Assembly (NCBI RefSeq): GCF_037126465.1
Contig: NC_088203.1
Span: forward strand, 102,796,668 to 102,860,667
DNA length: 64,000 bases
DNA from: Ornithodoros turicata
Lineage: Eukaryota > Arthropoda > Arachnida > Ixodida > Argasidae
Direction: 5' to 3'
This document shows positions 43,932-56,962 of this stretch, piece by piece. The position numbers and the translations under genes were made by a program. The notes under the pieces were generated by a model. That model was not told the origin of the DNA, ran no database searches, and saw only the letters and a program-made list of their open reading frames with translations. How positions within the stretch are numbered: position 1 is the first letter of the stretch; every line of letters starts with the position of its first letter.

Positions 43932-46900
43932 GGTATAACGGCAGTTTCCTAGAAAGCCGCCATCTTGCCTGATATCACTCTGCCGCCATTACAGCTGGGT
44001 CGGAGGCGTCATGGCGCCCAGTGATATGTGCCGCAACCAATACGGCAGCTTCCTAGAGAGCACCCATCTCGCCTGACGTCACTCGGTAGCCCTTTCAGCA
44101 GGGTAATGGACGCGCCCAATTACATGTGCCGCAACCAATACGGCAGCTTCCTAGAGAGCACCCATCTCGCCTGACGTCACTCGGTAGCCCTTTCAGCGGG
44201 GTAATGGACGCGCCCAATTACATGTGCCGCAACCAATACGGCAGCTTCCTAGAGAGCACCCATCTCGCCTGACGTCACTCGGTAGCCCTTTCAGCGGGGT
44301 AATGGACGCGCCCAATTACATGTGCCGCAACCAATACGGCAGCTTCCTAGAGAGCACCCATCTCGCCTGACGTCACTCTGTAGCCCTTTCAGCAGGGTAA
44401 TGGACGCGCCCAATTACATGTGCCGCAACCAATACGGCAGCTTCCTAGAGAGCACCCATCTCGCCTGACGTCACTCGGTAGCCCTTTCAGCAGGGTAATG
44501 GACGCGCCCAATTACATGTGCCGCAACCAATACGGCAGCTTCCTAGAGAGCACCCATCTCGCCTGACGTCACTCGGTAGCCCTTTCACCAGGGTAATGGA
44601 CGCGCCCAATTACATGTGCCGCAACCAATACGGCAGCTTCCTAGAGAGCACCCATCTCGCCTGACGTCACTCGGTAGCCCTTTCAGCAGGGTAATGGACG
44701 CGCCCAATTACATGTGCCGCAACCAATACGGCAGCTTCCTAGAGAGCACCCATCTCGCCTGACGTCACTCGGTAGCCCTTTCAGCAGGGTAATGGACGCG
44801 CCCAATTACATGTGCCGCAACCAATACGGCAGCTTCCTAGAGAGCACCCATCTCGCCTGACGTCACTCGGTAGCCCTTTCAGCAGGGTAATGGACGCGCC
44901 CAATTACATGTGCCGCAACCAATACGGCAGCTTCCTAGAGAGCACCCATCTCGCCTGACGTCACTCGGTAGCCCTTTCAGCAGGGTAATGGACGCGCCCA
45001 ATTACATGTGCCGCAACCAATACGGCAGCTTCCTAGAGAGCACCCATCTCGCCTGACGTCACTCGGTAGCCCTTTCAGCAGGGTAATGGACGCGCCCAAT
45101 TACATGTGCCGCAACCAATACGGCAGCTTCCTAGAGAGCACCCATCTCGCCTGACGTCACTCGGTAGCCCTTTCAGCAGGGTAATGGACGCGCCCAATTA
45201 CATGTGCCGCAACCAATACGGCAGCTTCCTAGAGAGCACCCATCTCGCCTGACGTCACTCGGTAGCCCTTTCAGCAGGGTAATGGACGCGCCCAATTACA
45301 TGTGCCGCAACCAATACGGCAGCTTCCTAGAGAGCACCCATCTCGCCTGACGTCACTCGGTAGCCCTTTCAGCAGGGTAATGGACGCGCCCAATTACATG
45401 TGCCGCAACCAATACGGCAGCTTCCTAGAGAGCACCCATCTCGCCTGACGTCACTCGGTAGCCCTTTCAGCAGGGTAATGGACGCGCCCAATTACATGTG
45501 CCGCAACCAATACGGCAGCTTCCTAGAGAGCACCCATCTCGCCTGACGTCACTCGGTAGCCCTTTCAGCAGGGTAATGGACGCGCCCAATTACATGTGCC
45601 GCAACCAATACGGCAGCTTCCTAGAGAGCACCCATCTCGCCTGACGTCACTCGGTAGCCCTTTCAGCAGGGTAATGGACGCGCCCAATTACATGTGCCGC
45701 AACCAATACGGCAGCTTCCTAGAGAGCACCCATCTCGCCTGACGTCACTCGGTAGCCCTTTCACCAGGGTAATGGACGCGCCCAATTACATGTGCCGCAA
45801 CCAATACGGCAGCTTCCTAGAGAGCACCCATCTCGCCTGACGTCACTCGGTAGCCCTTTCACCAGGGTAATGGACGCGCCCAATTACATGTGCCGCAACC
45901 AATACGGCAGCTTCCTAGAGAGCACCCATCTCGCCTGACGTCACTCGGTAGCCCTTTCAGCAGGGTAATGGACGCGCCCAATTACATGTGCCGCAACCAA
46001 TACGGCAGCTTCCTAGAGAGCACCCATCTCGCCTGACGTCACTCGGTAGCCCTTTCAGCAGGGTAATGGACGCGCCCAATTACATGTGCCGCAACCAATA
46101 CGGCAGCTTCCTAGAGAGCACCCATCTCGCCTGACGTCACTCGGTAGCCCTTTCAGCAGGGTAATGGACGCGCCCAATTACATGTGCCGCAACCAATACG
46201 GCAGCTTCCTAGAGAGCACCCATCTCGCCTGACGTCACTCGGTAGCCCTTTCAGCAGGGTAATGGACGCGCCCAATTACATGTGCCGCAACCAATACGGC
46301 AGCTTCCTAGAGAGCACCCATCTCGCCTGACGTCACTCGGTAGCCCTTTCAGCAGGGTAATGGACGCGCCCAATTACATGTGCCGCAACCAATACGGCAG
46401 CTTCCTAGAGAGCACCCATCTCGCCTGACGTCACTCGGTAGCCCTTTCAGCAGGGTAATGGACGCGCCCAATTACATGTGCCGCAACCAATACGGCAGCT
46501 TCCTAGAGAGCACCCATCTCGCCTGACGTCACTCGGTAGCCCTTTCAGCAGGGTAATGGACGCGCCCAATTACATGTGCCGCAACCAATACGGCAGCTTC
46601 CTAGAGAGCACCCATCTCGCCTGACGTCACTCGGTAGCCCTTTCAGCAGGGTAATGGACGCGCCCAATTACATGTGCCGCAACCAATACGGCAGCTTCCT
46701 AGAGAGCACCCATCTCGCCTGACGTCACTCGGTAGCCCTTTCAGCAGGGTAATGGACGCGCCCAATTACATGTGCCGCAACCAATACGGCAGCTTCCTAG
46801 AGAGCACCCATCTCGCCTGACGTCACTCGGTAGCCCTTTCAGCAGGGTAATGGACGCGCCCAATTACATGTGCCGCAACCAATACGGCAGCTTCCTAGAG

Positions 46901-48998
46901 AGCACCCATCTCGCCTGACGTCACTCGGTAGCCCTTTCAGCAGGGTAATGGACGCGCCCAATTACATGTGCCGCAACCAATACGGCAGCTTCCTAGAGAG
47001 CACCCATCTCGCCTGACGTCACTCGGTAGCCCTTTCACCAGGGTAATGGACGCGCCCAATTACATGTGCCGCAACCAATACGGCAGCTTCCTAGAGAGCA
47101 CCCATCTCGCCTGACGTCACTCGGTAGCCCTTTCACCAGGGTAATGGACGCGCCCAATTACATGTGCCGCAACCAATACGGCAGCTTCCTAGAGAGCACC
47201 CATCTCGCCTGACGTCACTCGGTAGCCCTTTCACCAGGGTAATGGACGCGCCCAATTACATGTGCCGCAACCAATACGGCAGCTTCCTAGAGAGCACCCA
47301 TCTCGCCTGACGTCACTCGGTAGCCCTTTCACCAGGGTAATGGACGCGCCCAATTACATGTGCCGCAACCAATACGGCAGCTTCCTAGAGAGCACCCATC
47401 TCGCCTGACGTCACTCGGTAGCCCTTTCAGCAGGGTAATGGACGCGCCCAATTACATGTGCCGCAACCAATACGGCAGCTTCCTAGAGAGCACCCATCTC
47501 GCCTGACGTCACTCGGTAGCCCTTTCACCAGGGTAATGGACGCGCCCAATTACATGTGCCGCAACCAATACGGTGGTTTCCTACAGAGCACCTATCTCGC
47601 CTGACGTCACCCGGTAGCTCTTACAGCAGAGGGGGCATGGACGCGCCCACTGATATGTTCTGCAACCAATACGGCAGTTTCCTAGAGAGCACCCATCTCG
47701 CCTGACGTCACCCGGTAGCCCTTACAGCAGGGTGGGGGTGGGGGGTCAGAGACGCGCCCAGTGATACGTGCCGAAACCAATACGGCAGCTTCCTAGGAGC
47801 ACCCATCTCGTCTGACGTCTCCCGGTAGCCCTTACAGCAGGATGGGGGGTCATGGACGCGCCCAGTGATATGTGACGCAACCGATACGGCAGCTTCCTAG
47901 AGAGCACCCATCTCGTCTGACGTCACCCGGTAGCCCTTACAGGGGTGGGGGCATGGACGCGCAGTGATATGTTCTGCAACCAATACGGCAGTTTCCTAGA
48001 GAGCACCTATCTCGCCTGACGTCATCCGGCAGCCCTTACAGCATGGCGCGGGGGGTCATGGACGCGCCCAGTTACATGTGCTGCAACCAATGCGGCAGCT
48101 TCCTAGAGAGCACCCATCTCGTCCGACGTCACCCGGTAGCCCTTACAGGGGTGGGGGCATGGACGCGCCCAGTGACATGTTCTGCAACCAATACGGCAGT
48201 TTCCTAGAGAGCACCTATCTCGCTTGACGTCACCCGGTAGCCCTTACAGCAGGGTGGGGGTATTGGGTCATGGACGCGCCCAGTGATATGTGACGCAACC
48301 AATACGGCAGCTTCCTAGAGAGCACCCGTCTCGTCCGACGTCACCCGGTAGCCCTTACAGGGGTGGGGGCATGGACGCGCCCAGTGACATGTTCTGCAAC
48401 CAATACGGCAGTTTCCTAGAGAGCACCTATCTCGCATGACGTCACCCGGTAGCCCTTACAGCAGGGTGGGGGTATTGGGTCATGGACGCGCCCAGTGATA
48501 TGTGACGCAACCAATACGGCAGCTTCCTAGAGAGCACCCATCTCGTCCGACGTCACCCGGTAGCCCTTACAGGGGTGGGGGCATGGGCGCGCCCAGTGAC
48601 ATGTTCTGCGACCAATACGGCAGTTTCCTAGAGAGCACCTATCTCGCCTGACGTCACCCGGTAGCCCTTACAGCAGGGTGGGGGTATTGGGTCATGGACG
48701 CGCCCAGTGATATGTGACGCAACCAATACGGCAGCTTCCTAGAGAGCACCCATCTCGTCCGACGTCACCCGGTAGCCCTTACAGGGGTGGGGGCATGGGC
48801 GCGCCCAGTGACATGTTCTGCGACCAATACGGCAGTTTCCTAGAGAGCACCTATCTCGCCTGACGTCACCCGGTAGCCCTTACACCAGGGTGGGGGTATT
48901 GGGTCATGGACGCGCCCAGTGATATGTGCTACAACCAGTACGGCAGTTTCCTAGAGAGCGCCTATCTCTCCCGGTAGCCCTTACAGCAGGGGTGGGGG
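43932..48998. repeat. Minisatellite array in intron 1 of gene 3: 36 units of 98 bp plus diverged 212-bp dimers
   Basis: The anchor TACATGTGCC recurs from 44121 to 47551, which is exactly 35 intervals of 98 bp with no indels at the points checked. After about 47575 the units become more variable, and from 48284 a two-monomer unit repeats every 212 bp (48284, 48496, 48708, 48920). Each 98-bp unit contains AACCAATACGG (CCAAT box) and TGACGTCA (CRE palindrome). The first monomer has GCCGCCATCTTG (YY1-type). Variants such as TTTCACCAGG occur in blocks, pointing to duplication of several units at a time. Confidence 0.93.
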
Positions 48999-50207
48999 CA
49001 GGGGAGAGGAAAAAATAGCATTACCTGTTGAAAGCTCGAAAGCACCAATGGTAACATCAGAGGTAACAGCTCAGTGTGTAAAGGGCAGATAATTTCAGTG
49101 CTGCTGAACATTGTTAAGAATTGCGGATTTGGACTTTCAGTTGGACACACCGTCCGGCTCGACATACCTACACCGCTCCTTTTTTCTTTTTTTCTGTATA
49201 TGATGTATTTGGTGGTATTTTCTGCGCCGTCCTTCAGGACCTGTCTAGTGGAGGTCTTAGTGGGTGGAAAGACTGGGTGAGGTAAATGCGGCCCGGCTAT
49301 GTGTTTGAGGGCTGCGGCCTATACTGTACATTGAAGAAGCATGGGCACGCGACAATTAACACAGACGAGTGTTTTCTTTTTTTTTGTGTGTGTGTGTGTG
49401 TGTGTGCCAATGCTCGAGCTTTCTCCGCCAGCTAATCTGCAATTATGCTATTTGGTCACTCCTTTATGGAATTGTTCTTTCCGCAGCCGAAAGCCAAATG
49501 AGCGCGATGAGTGGGATGAGCTCCATGTCTGGCATGTCCGGCATGTCTGGTATGTCTGGTATGGACATCTACTGACCATGTTCTGCACAGATGCTTACCA
49601 GTTTATGTTTTCTAGGGACGGAAAGCATAGGACAGGACAAAGGCGGTAATTGACATTTCCTGTTATTCGGTTCGCTCGGTTGTTGGGTTCAGAAAAAGCG
49701 TTTCATCCTTCGGTGCTCGTGCGTTGTAGAGTGAAGGGGAATGGGCATTAGTAAGTGGCAGATCCAGGGGAGTAAGGGAGGGGTGGGGGCGCACACCGAC
49801 TTTTCCTCTCCCCCGAACTGACGAACCGATGGTCAGGATCCGTCCCTTGCATTAGTCCTAGCAGAAACGACAAGGAACAGGACATTGAGCACGGGCACGG
49901 GGGATGGGTGGGGGTGATTTCGTTTCTCCCTGCTTTACCTCTGATATATCTTGGGGCTGCCCTTGCAAGGGAGTTTACAGGCTTAAAATGTATACATTTG
50001 TCTAACAGTGAGTAAGCGTGCAGTGGATCAGCTCGGAGGAACTCTCCGAAGTGCTGAACATTAATGAATCATCACTGATTCCGTATAAACCTGGTCGGTC
50101 CCAGTCCAGTCTATGTGCTAACATGGATTGGTTCTACTAATGACGCGAAAAGTGCATGAAAAGAAAAGTACGTTGTGGAATGTACACGCGATTGCTTTAT
50201 TTTCCAG

Positions 50208-50214
50208 GCAATGA
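50208..50214 (+). CDS. 7-nt micro-exon of gene 3
   Basis: GCAATGA is flanked by a TTTTCCAG acceptor and a GTAAGT donor. It encodes Gly-Asn plus two bases of a Glu codon, in the same phase as in genes 1 and 2. Confidence 0.68.
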
Positions 50215-50919
50215 GTAAGTACAGCAGCGTGCTTCCCGTTCCAGGTATGTTGCATGCTGACAATGTTCATTACTTCCAGGAAAGCCAAAAAATGGGGACT
50301 GATAGCGATGGCGATTTGCTGCCTTCTCCTGTTGGCATTAATGGTCGCTGTCGTCACTGGTGAATATACTGGTTCTGTTTAAACATCCGGGGGGTATTGT
50401 GTACTATTCCATGTAGACATTGCGGGTCACCGCTTTTACGTACGTATAGCCACAACGAAGACCCTTCTTCGGAGCGCGTGCGTTCAAGACCGCGATATTG
50501 GCGTTTTCGAGAACCGTAAGGAGCGACAGCCTATACGTTTTACGAATGGGATACAGAACGACCTTCGAAGTCGATTCAACTATAGCGACACAGCTCCATC
50601 TGCGAGCGGTTCTCATCCATATTAGACTCGGGGCAGCACTGTATCGGGTCGTCGAATGTATTTTCAGCCAGTACTTCCAAAAATGGGAAATATATCGTCG
50701 TCTGCCGCTAAGCTCCTGCGTGGAATTCCAAAACGGCGTTCCAGCCTCGCATGGCAGGTCGCCTTCGGTGATTTTTCAGACGATGCGATGTACCATATGA
50801 TTACAGGCGTGTTTGGGTCCAGTTCAGACAGTGCAGGAGGTGAAGGGGATGGAGATACACAGGGGTATGACGAAAATTACGACATTCCTCCTCCTATTCC
50901 TTCAACAACTACTGCGAGC

Positions 50920-50985
50920 ACGACCACGACAACGACGACCACGACAACGACAACGACGACCACGACCACGACAACGACAACCAAG
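50920..50985 (+). repeat. Coding Thr-codon repeat (about 21 Thr) in gene 3
   Basis: It is preceded by a Pro-rich segment and STTTAS, and followed by KAP. It is an array of ACG, ACA and ACC codons, intermediate in length between genes 1 and 2. Confidence 0.85.
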
Positions 50986-51433
50986 GCTCCCCGTACGTTT
51001 CTCTTGCTATGCTTGTGTTATCGATGGATGTTTCTGCAATCGCTTTTATCTTGCAGTACCAGAGAAGACCATCACCTGTGTTGCGTATTGGACAAACAAA
51101 GCATTCTTTCCATCGGATGGCATCTGTGACATCCTGTTATTTACGCAACCGTCGCCTTTTCCATCTTCAGAAGCACTGTTTTCACAGTTTCTTACAAATG
51201 CTCGGAGTAGTCAACGGACGAAGCACGGGATAGACATAGCGGCCTCGTAAGTATATAGTGGGGCTGGGGCTACGACATGTTTGCTCTGCTTTGTAATGCC
51301 TCTACAGGTAGAAAAAAAAAGAGAGAGCGCTATCTACCTGAAATAGGAAGTCCACTCATACTGTATTGTGTGAGGCGAGATGTTCCTGCTGGCTACCGAG
51401 AATGATTCACATTATTGCCTTCCAGTGCGTGCG

Positions 51434-51545
51434 AAGGGACTGGGAGGTACACGGGGTCGAATCCCGGTGCCGGCTGTGCTTTGTGGGGTTTTCTTGGGTT
51501 TTCCTCAAACGCTGAACCCACCTCTGAAGCCGACAATTGCGAGCT
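51434..51545 (+). mobile_element. tRNA-derived SINE, head deleted
   Basis: It starts within the tRNA-like head and keeps the B box GGTCGAATCCC and the body. It corresponds to the SINE at 24190. Confidence 0.65.
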
Positions 51546-53608
51546 CTTTCCGAAGCACCACCTTGCGTGCTTTGTGCTGCGCGGTTGCTATGGTAACCAA
51601 ACTGTGCTTCGCTCCGCGTATCATTTCACAGACAACCGTATAGGCCGCGCTCCCGGTAGAATGCCAGCGCATCCACACGCACTCGTCTGCTAGCGACGCG
51701 ACCGGTCCATTGCTCCGCTTCATGCACGCGCCATTAAATTCAACTGCAAAAGGAGTGGAAGAAAGGGGGCACGTGCCTCGCTATTGGCCGACTGACATGA
51801 CGTAGCAAACTGCCCTCCCAACGGAGCAGCTTTTCTTAGCCGCGAGATTCAAGACTCCCTTGCATACCAGGATTGCGCCGGAAGCTTGTCACCGTAAATT
51901 GCTGCTCCGTCCCATGCGTGCATGAAATGGGAATAGCGCTCAATAGCAAATCTCTGTGGTAAGGTACGCCGCAAAAAGTCTGGCTCTGTTTGCCTTTCAG
52001 CGTTGCTGCCACCGTTTACCAACAGCTGAGATCCGCCAGTGGTAAGCAGGCGATGAGGTCGTACTGGATGGATAAGGTAACGGTGTTCTCCACCCTTGAC
52101 CTCGACTTGAAGACATCCACCACGGATGCAGAAATCAGCAACATCATCAATCTGCTGAAGGTACAGTTAGTCTTCGATGAAACAAGCTCCAACTTTTCGC
52201 TCACATATTCTTTGAGCAAAGACGTATGTGGTAAAATGATAAACGATGGTAAAATGTAAGTGACATTTCCTCGCGCTTCAGATGTAAAACAGGCAGTAAA
52301 AAGGACAGGAGGAGGCTAAATGCCGTCACTGCCTACACCCGTACATTGTGCAGTTCCAATATTTTGCGTAGTTCTGATATCTAAATCAATCAATGTATCA
52401 ATCTAATATATCATATCACATATGTCATCATTTCAATATATCATGCCAAGGCATTGAGTGATGAGCGGCGCGAGATATTAGATATCATAATTGGATCGAG
52501 CAATATTGTGAGAAAAGAGATGAACAAAAAAATGAAATACAAACCAGTTTTCTCATATAACGTGGAGCCGGTTGCGTTTTTCCTTATGCCTTCCTGCGAC
52601 TGCCGTGTTTTGCGGCTCGTTTCCTCAGTGGTGTCTCTCATTTCCTCAGTGGTGTCTCCCTGCCACGCCTAACAAACCTCACATTTGGACAGTCGACAAA
52701 AATGTTATTGTTGCTTTTCAGGAAATCGCTTCGCTTCAGGAAGAGTTCAAAAAGTCCAAGGATGCGTACGCGTACATTTTGTTCGGCGCCGCGCCGCTGT
52801 TCGAGGGGAAAAATGACGCTACTGTTACGAATACTTTGAAGACCAAGTTTCAGCGGGTGATCAAGTAAGAACCCGTGGGCTGTAATTTCCGCGCTTGTGA
52901 CTTACCCAGCTCGTTCTTCTATCCAGCGAGGCCAAACCCGATTTGGTGCTCTACCGCACAGCACTGTTAAAGGATTTATCTGGAACAAATGCCTCCAGTT
53001 GCCGTGAAACTGGTCACACTGTGTGGGAAAACGCTCCTCTGCCCCACATTCAGGCGTCCGTAAGTGTTTCACTAATAGCGCAACCGAAGGAAGCAACGCC
53101 GTCGAGCCAGTGATTTGTCTTGACCCCCTACACCCCCCCCCCCCACCCCGAAAGAAAAAAATCTGACAGATCCTACAATTTTGTGATATTATGCAATATT
53201 TCTTCAAATAGCATAAAAATTAATGGGAGTAGTTGCGTCACACCAGGTCCCGCCACGCCCCCAGGGAGGAAATTCTTGGTAAACTACTGCATCGAGTTCT
53301 TGATTACAAATAGCGACGAACCAGGTGAATGCCGTTGTACGTTACGCGGCCGTTGCTTGCCTTTTGACGAACGTACACTACAGGGTCGGTGAAATCCTGT
53401 TTTCCCTCTTGTGAAGGTCGAGTGCCTTGGATTCAGAAACCAGATCCGCTTGCCGCCGGCAACAAGAGAGGCCCTAGCGTTTCACATGGGAGGTCGCTGG
53501 AGTTTATTTAACAACGACACTTTCACAAACGCCGAGGTAGCGGCGCCGTTGGTGATACCAAGCGGCAAAGTATGCAATCGGAGTAGCTCGTACTCCGGCC
53601 TCCGTTAC

Positions 53609-54767
53609 GTAAGTAAAAATCATCCTTCTCACATCGAAAGTCATACTACGCCATAATGCCTACCGCCGTTTGTGATTGGAATAGTGGCAGGTTTTTCGCA
53701 GACTTTTATGGGAGACTAGCTAATTGCCCACGATGTTTTATTCACGAGGTTCGTGGCACGAGACCCCAATGGCATATGTCTCAAAATGGCAGCAGTAATG
53801 GCATACCAGGGTGTAGACTTGACCCAACACAGCTTCCCAAGGCCCGACTTGCCAGCCATATGCATGGCATCACGCTTAACGCAGGTCTGTCTGGGCGTCA
53901 CAGCCAGATTCTGGCAATCACATTCGTAGTCATGCGGTCGAATGAACCAGTCAGTGGTATACAGAGTGGAAAATAGTGGTATAGCATCGCGGACGGAACG
54001 CGAAATTATGAGCCGAGATCACTCCCAGACATGCTGGACCGAGGATGGAACAGTGCTGAACAAAAGTGACACGCTAGCAGCGAATGGTACCGTACGTAAA
54101 TTCCCCTCTGAGTAAGTTACATCGCCTTGCTCCCTGCTTCTGCCAAGTACTTCCCTTCCTGTTCAAAGTGACTATAGTGCAGTGACTCAGATGTTGCATC
54201 GTCTTGGTTACGTATTTATTGGTGTTGCAGTAAGGCTCTAAGTGGCTGAGGTTCTTACTGCTTGGCAGCAGTCTGTACCACAGCTAAAGGGGGACTTGTA
54301 GTGACTTGAGTGACTTGAGACTGAGTTGAAGCGACTTTAAGAACTGCTGACACTTAACATCAGATCGTTGATATAGGTGCGTCTCTGAGATCTATATACA
54401 TACCTAAAGATACATGGCCTTGAAAATCGTGAAAGGCGCCAAACCATGTGTGCTATGGAATAGGCGACATTGATACAGAGACATGGGAACAAGTAAGAAC
54501 TTTTAGTGCACGGATAAACATGACATCGCTTGGTTCTGTAGCGGCACACACGACGGCTGGCTCGTACCACGTCGTTTCCTCTGCCATCTTTCTGGCCAAC
54601 AAACGTTCGTTCAGCGCGTCGCCCGTGATCCACGTGTGACAAGAGTGCATGCAAGAGTGGCATGCATGCCCTTGGCGGCGGAAATCCTCGAGAGGAGATT
54701 CGATCGCGTGCTGTCTAGGGTGCCTGAATATTAGCTGGACAAAAAAAGTAGAGAACTCCGACTTGGG
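53609..54767. other. Gene 3 intron, left part; shared intron sequence, no gene
   Basis: About 53660-54300 aligns with 26400-27150 of gene 2 (GCCAGCCATATG, ATCGCGGACGG, AGCAGCGAATGGTACCGTACG, CTTGGTTACGTATTTATTGG). Nothing in it looks like a gene. Confidence 0.45.
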
Positions 54768-55310
54768 CTACGTTTCGTCCGTCATGCGACGGACATCATC
54801 AGTGCCAAACTGAAAGAGATTATACAACCGGTTACTATTTAAGGAGTATTGTTCCGGAAGGGGGCCAAGGTTTTTGTTACAAACCGAGGGGTCACCATGT
54901 ATGTGCCAAGACTCTAGGAAGCTTCCACTGTCCCCATCTTTGTTCTCGAGATAAGGCCATCGCGTTATCGAAGTAGAAACAACGTCCTGTGTCCTAACAA
55001 TGTTCAGTAAGCTCAGTCTTAAAAACCGTGTGTCGTGCGTCGCGCTCTTTATGTCCCGCTTATGTTCTTTGAAACGAGTGTTCCGTTTCCTACCTGTCTC
55101 GCCAATGTAGCACGTGTCAGTCTTGGCATTGTAGTTTGTAGTCTAGTCTGGTCTTCCGGGGGGACGGAGTCCTTTGGTTTCGACATGAGTAGTCCTGATA
55201 TCCAACGGAAGCAAAGCCTGTCTGATAGATTCAGAAACATCGTTGACATAGGGGATGACAACGTGAATACTAGCTCCCTCCGTAGGGCGGAGTCACCCTT
55301 ACCATGCATG
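54768..55310 (-). mobile_element. Penelope-like element fragment with GIY-YIG endonuclease relic
   Basis: On the minus strand the frame gives KPKDSVPPEDQT, then CYIGETGRKRNTRFKEHKRD, the GIY-YIG core region of Penelope elements. Downstream, LESWHIHG and NLGPLPEQYS match the usual end of these proteins. The part between lies in another frame (ELTEHC, FDNAMALSRE), so there are frameshifts. It is 5'-truncated, with no reverse transcriptase present. It is found only in gene 3. Confidence 0.75.
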
Positions 55311-56486
55311 AATGCTGTGTGGCGATTGCAACTTCACCTTTTCACCTGCTCCTTCTCTGCCTTTCACCTCTTCTGTTAAGTATTTACTCCACTGTTGCTA
55401 AGCGTGTAGCTACAGGTCGCGTTTTCTTATTCAACCGGAGTAGCCAGGGAGTTCGACGTCAGAATCTTCATCATCACCTGACTCCAGAGTAGCCACCTAT
55501 GACCGCAATTTTCGAACGGCTAGAGTTACCCTGCGCTGAAAATGGCGGACTGGCCTGACGGGCGAGACGATGTGGAAGTGGTGGCATACAGTCTGTTTAA
55601 CATCTTACCGCACATATGTGCACTCTAGCAGGTTCTGAAAATGTTCGACAGTCCTACATTTCCAAATTGAACACCACCCAAATTGTCTGTCCAACAGAAC
55701 AGTTGGTAGCAGACGACGCATCGTCGTCTGCTAGCTTGTGTGCGACATCATAGCGCCGAAAGTAGAGAAGAGCTGTCAATCCCTGGCTACTGACAGAGTT
55801 ATGACGTCATTTCCGCTTCTGTGGCTATTTTTCGCCTGTTGACTTTATGCAGAGGGAGCTTGTATTGACGTGGTACTGAGTGTTGTCTAGGATTCCTCTC
55901 TGTATTGTCCTCTCCGCCAGGAACCCTGATGCTTTAACCGGAAGTTAACCGGAAGCACATCGGTGCTAACAACCGCTCAGCACACCGCTCATTGTAGTCC
56001 ATCATAGACGTACGTCGACCGTTGCACAATTCCCCTGAAGTCTGCCGGGGACGCATACCCATTCCTTCATGCTGTCCTCTCTCCATCTGCCGACATCTGT
56101 ACGCCGTCCATAGCCACACTTGCTTCGCGCCGCCAACGAATTTTCTAAGCTACGGGATGTCGCGAAATATTCGGTGTAAGGGGACAATTATGCTGGTGTG
56201 CCCGACACGACGGCCGCGCCTATTCGGTACATCAGCTCCATCCTATCATCTGCATGCTTGCAGTTAGAGGAAGAAATGACACGAAAGCTCAGAACTACTC
56301 ATGAGGGCTACTCACGGTGTCGTCTGCTGTCTCAATTACCACGATCAAAAGTCTGGCCGTGTGTACACAGCGCATTCACATCAGAATTAAATAGACGTAC
56401 ATGTATAAAGCCCTTAGTCTTTCCCTATACGTTAGATCCGCGATAGGAACCGTATTTTCTACTTCTTCTTTTCTTCTAAAATGTAG
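55311..56486. other. Gene 3 intron sequence; SINE 3' fragment and short hairpin
   Basis: About 55708-55733 is an 11-bp hairpin (AGCAGACGACG and complement). About 56025-56140 matches the 3' body of the SINE at 15426 (CCCCTGAAGTC, CATCTGTACGCCG). The rest is unassigned. Confidence 0.4.
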
Positions 56487-56962
56487 CTCTGCTATGATCC
56501 CGACGACCATGAACATACACATACAAGGTTCTATGACTACCATTGCTATAAAGAGATACATGACGTCATCGACCAGAAGAGAGTGTTGCGGCTGTTGCGT
56601 TCAAATCAAAAGTGGACGCTCGCTACTGACACAAACTCCACAATGAGAGTAAAGGTACGTACCACAACCATGCTTGACTAAGCTAGGGGTCTCCGTGGGT
56701 ATGGATCTCCGCACAATTTGGAGGCAGTGATTTATCCAGACTCCTCCTAAACCCCCTAACACCCCCTCCTCCCAAAAAAAAATGTTCAATTGCACCCCTA
56801 ACTTTTTCACCTGTGTACAGGGGGTGCCCTTGCGATTTCACATGTCGGTAATATGTTAAAGCTGTAATGACATGACGATAATAATGACCCCAACACCCCT
56901 CCATGTTTGGGATTCTGGATAAACCACTGTTTGGAGGAGTGCTTATTACAAATGTACTCAAG

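Larger units (their letters stand above)
38459..49486 (+). other. Intron 1 of gene 3 (11 kb)
   Basis: It corresponds to the 3.1-kb intron 1 of gene 2. The excess is the gypsy element (38820-43459) and the expanded minisatellite (43932-48998). The remaining sequence, including 43465-43931, aligns with 19385-19911. Confidence 0.6.

Noticed and set aside
43932..48998. CRISPR-like array
   Set aside because: The whole 98-bp unit repeats with no unique spacers, and the context is a eukaryotic intron. It is a minisatellite.
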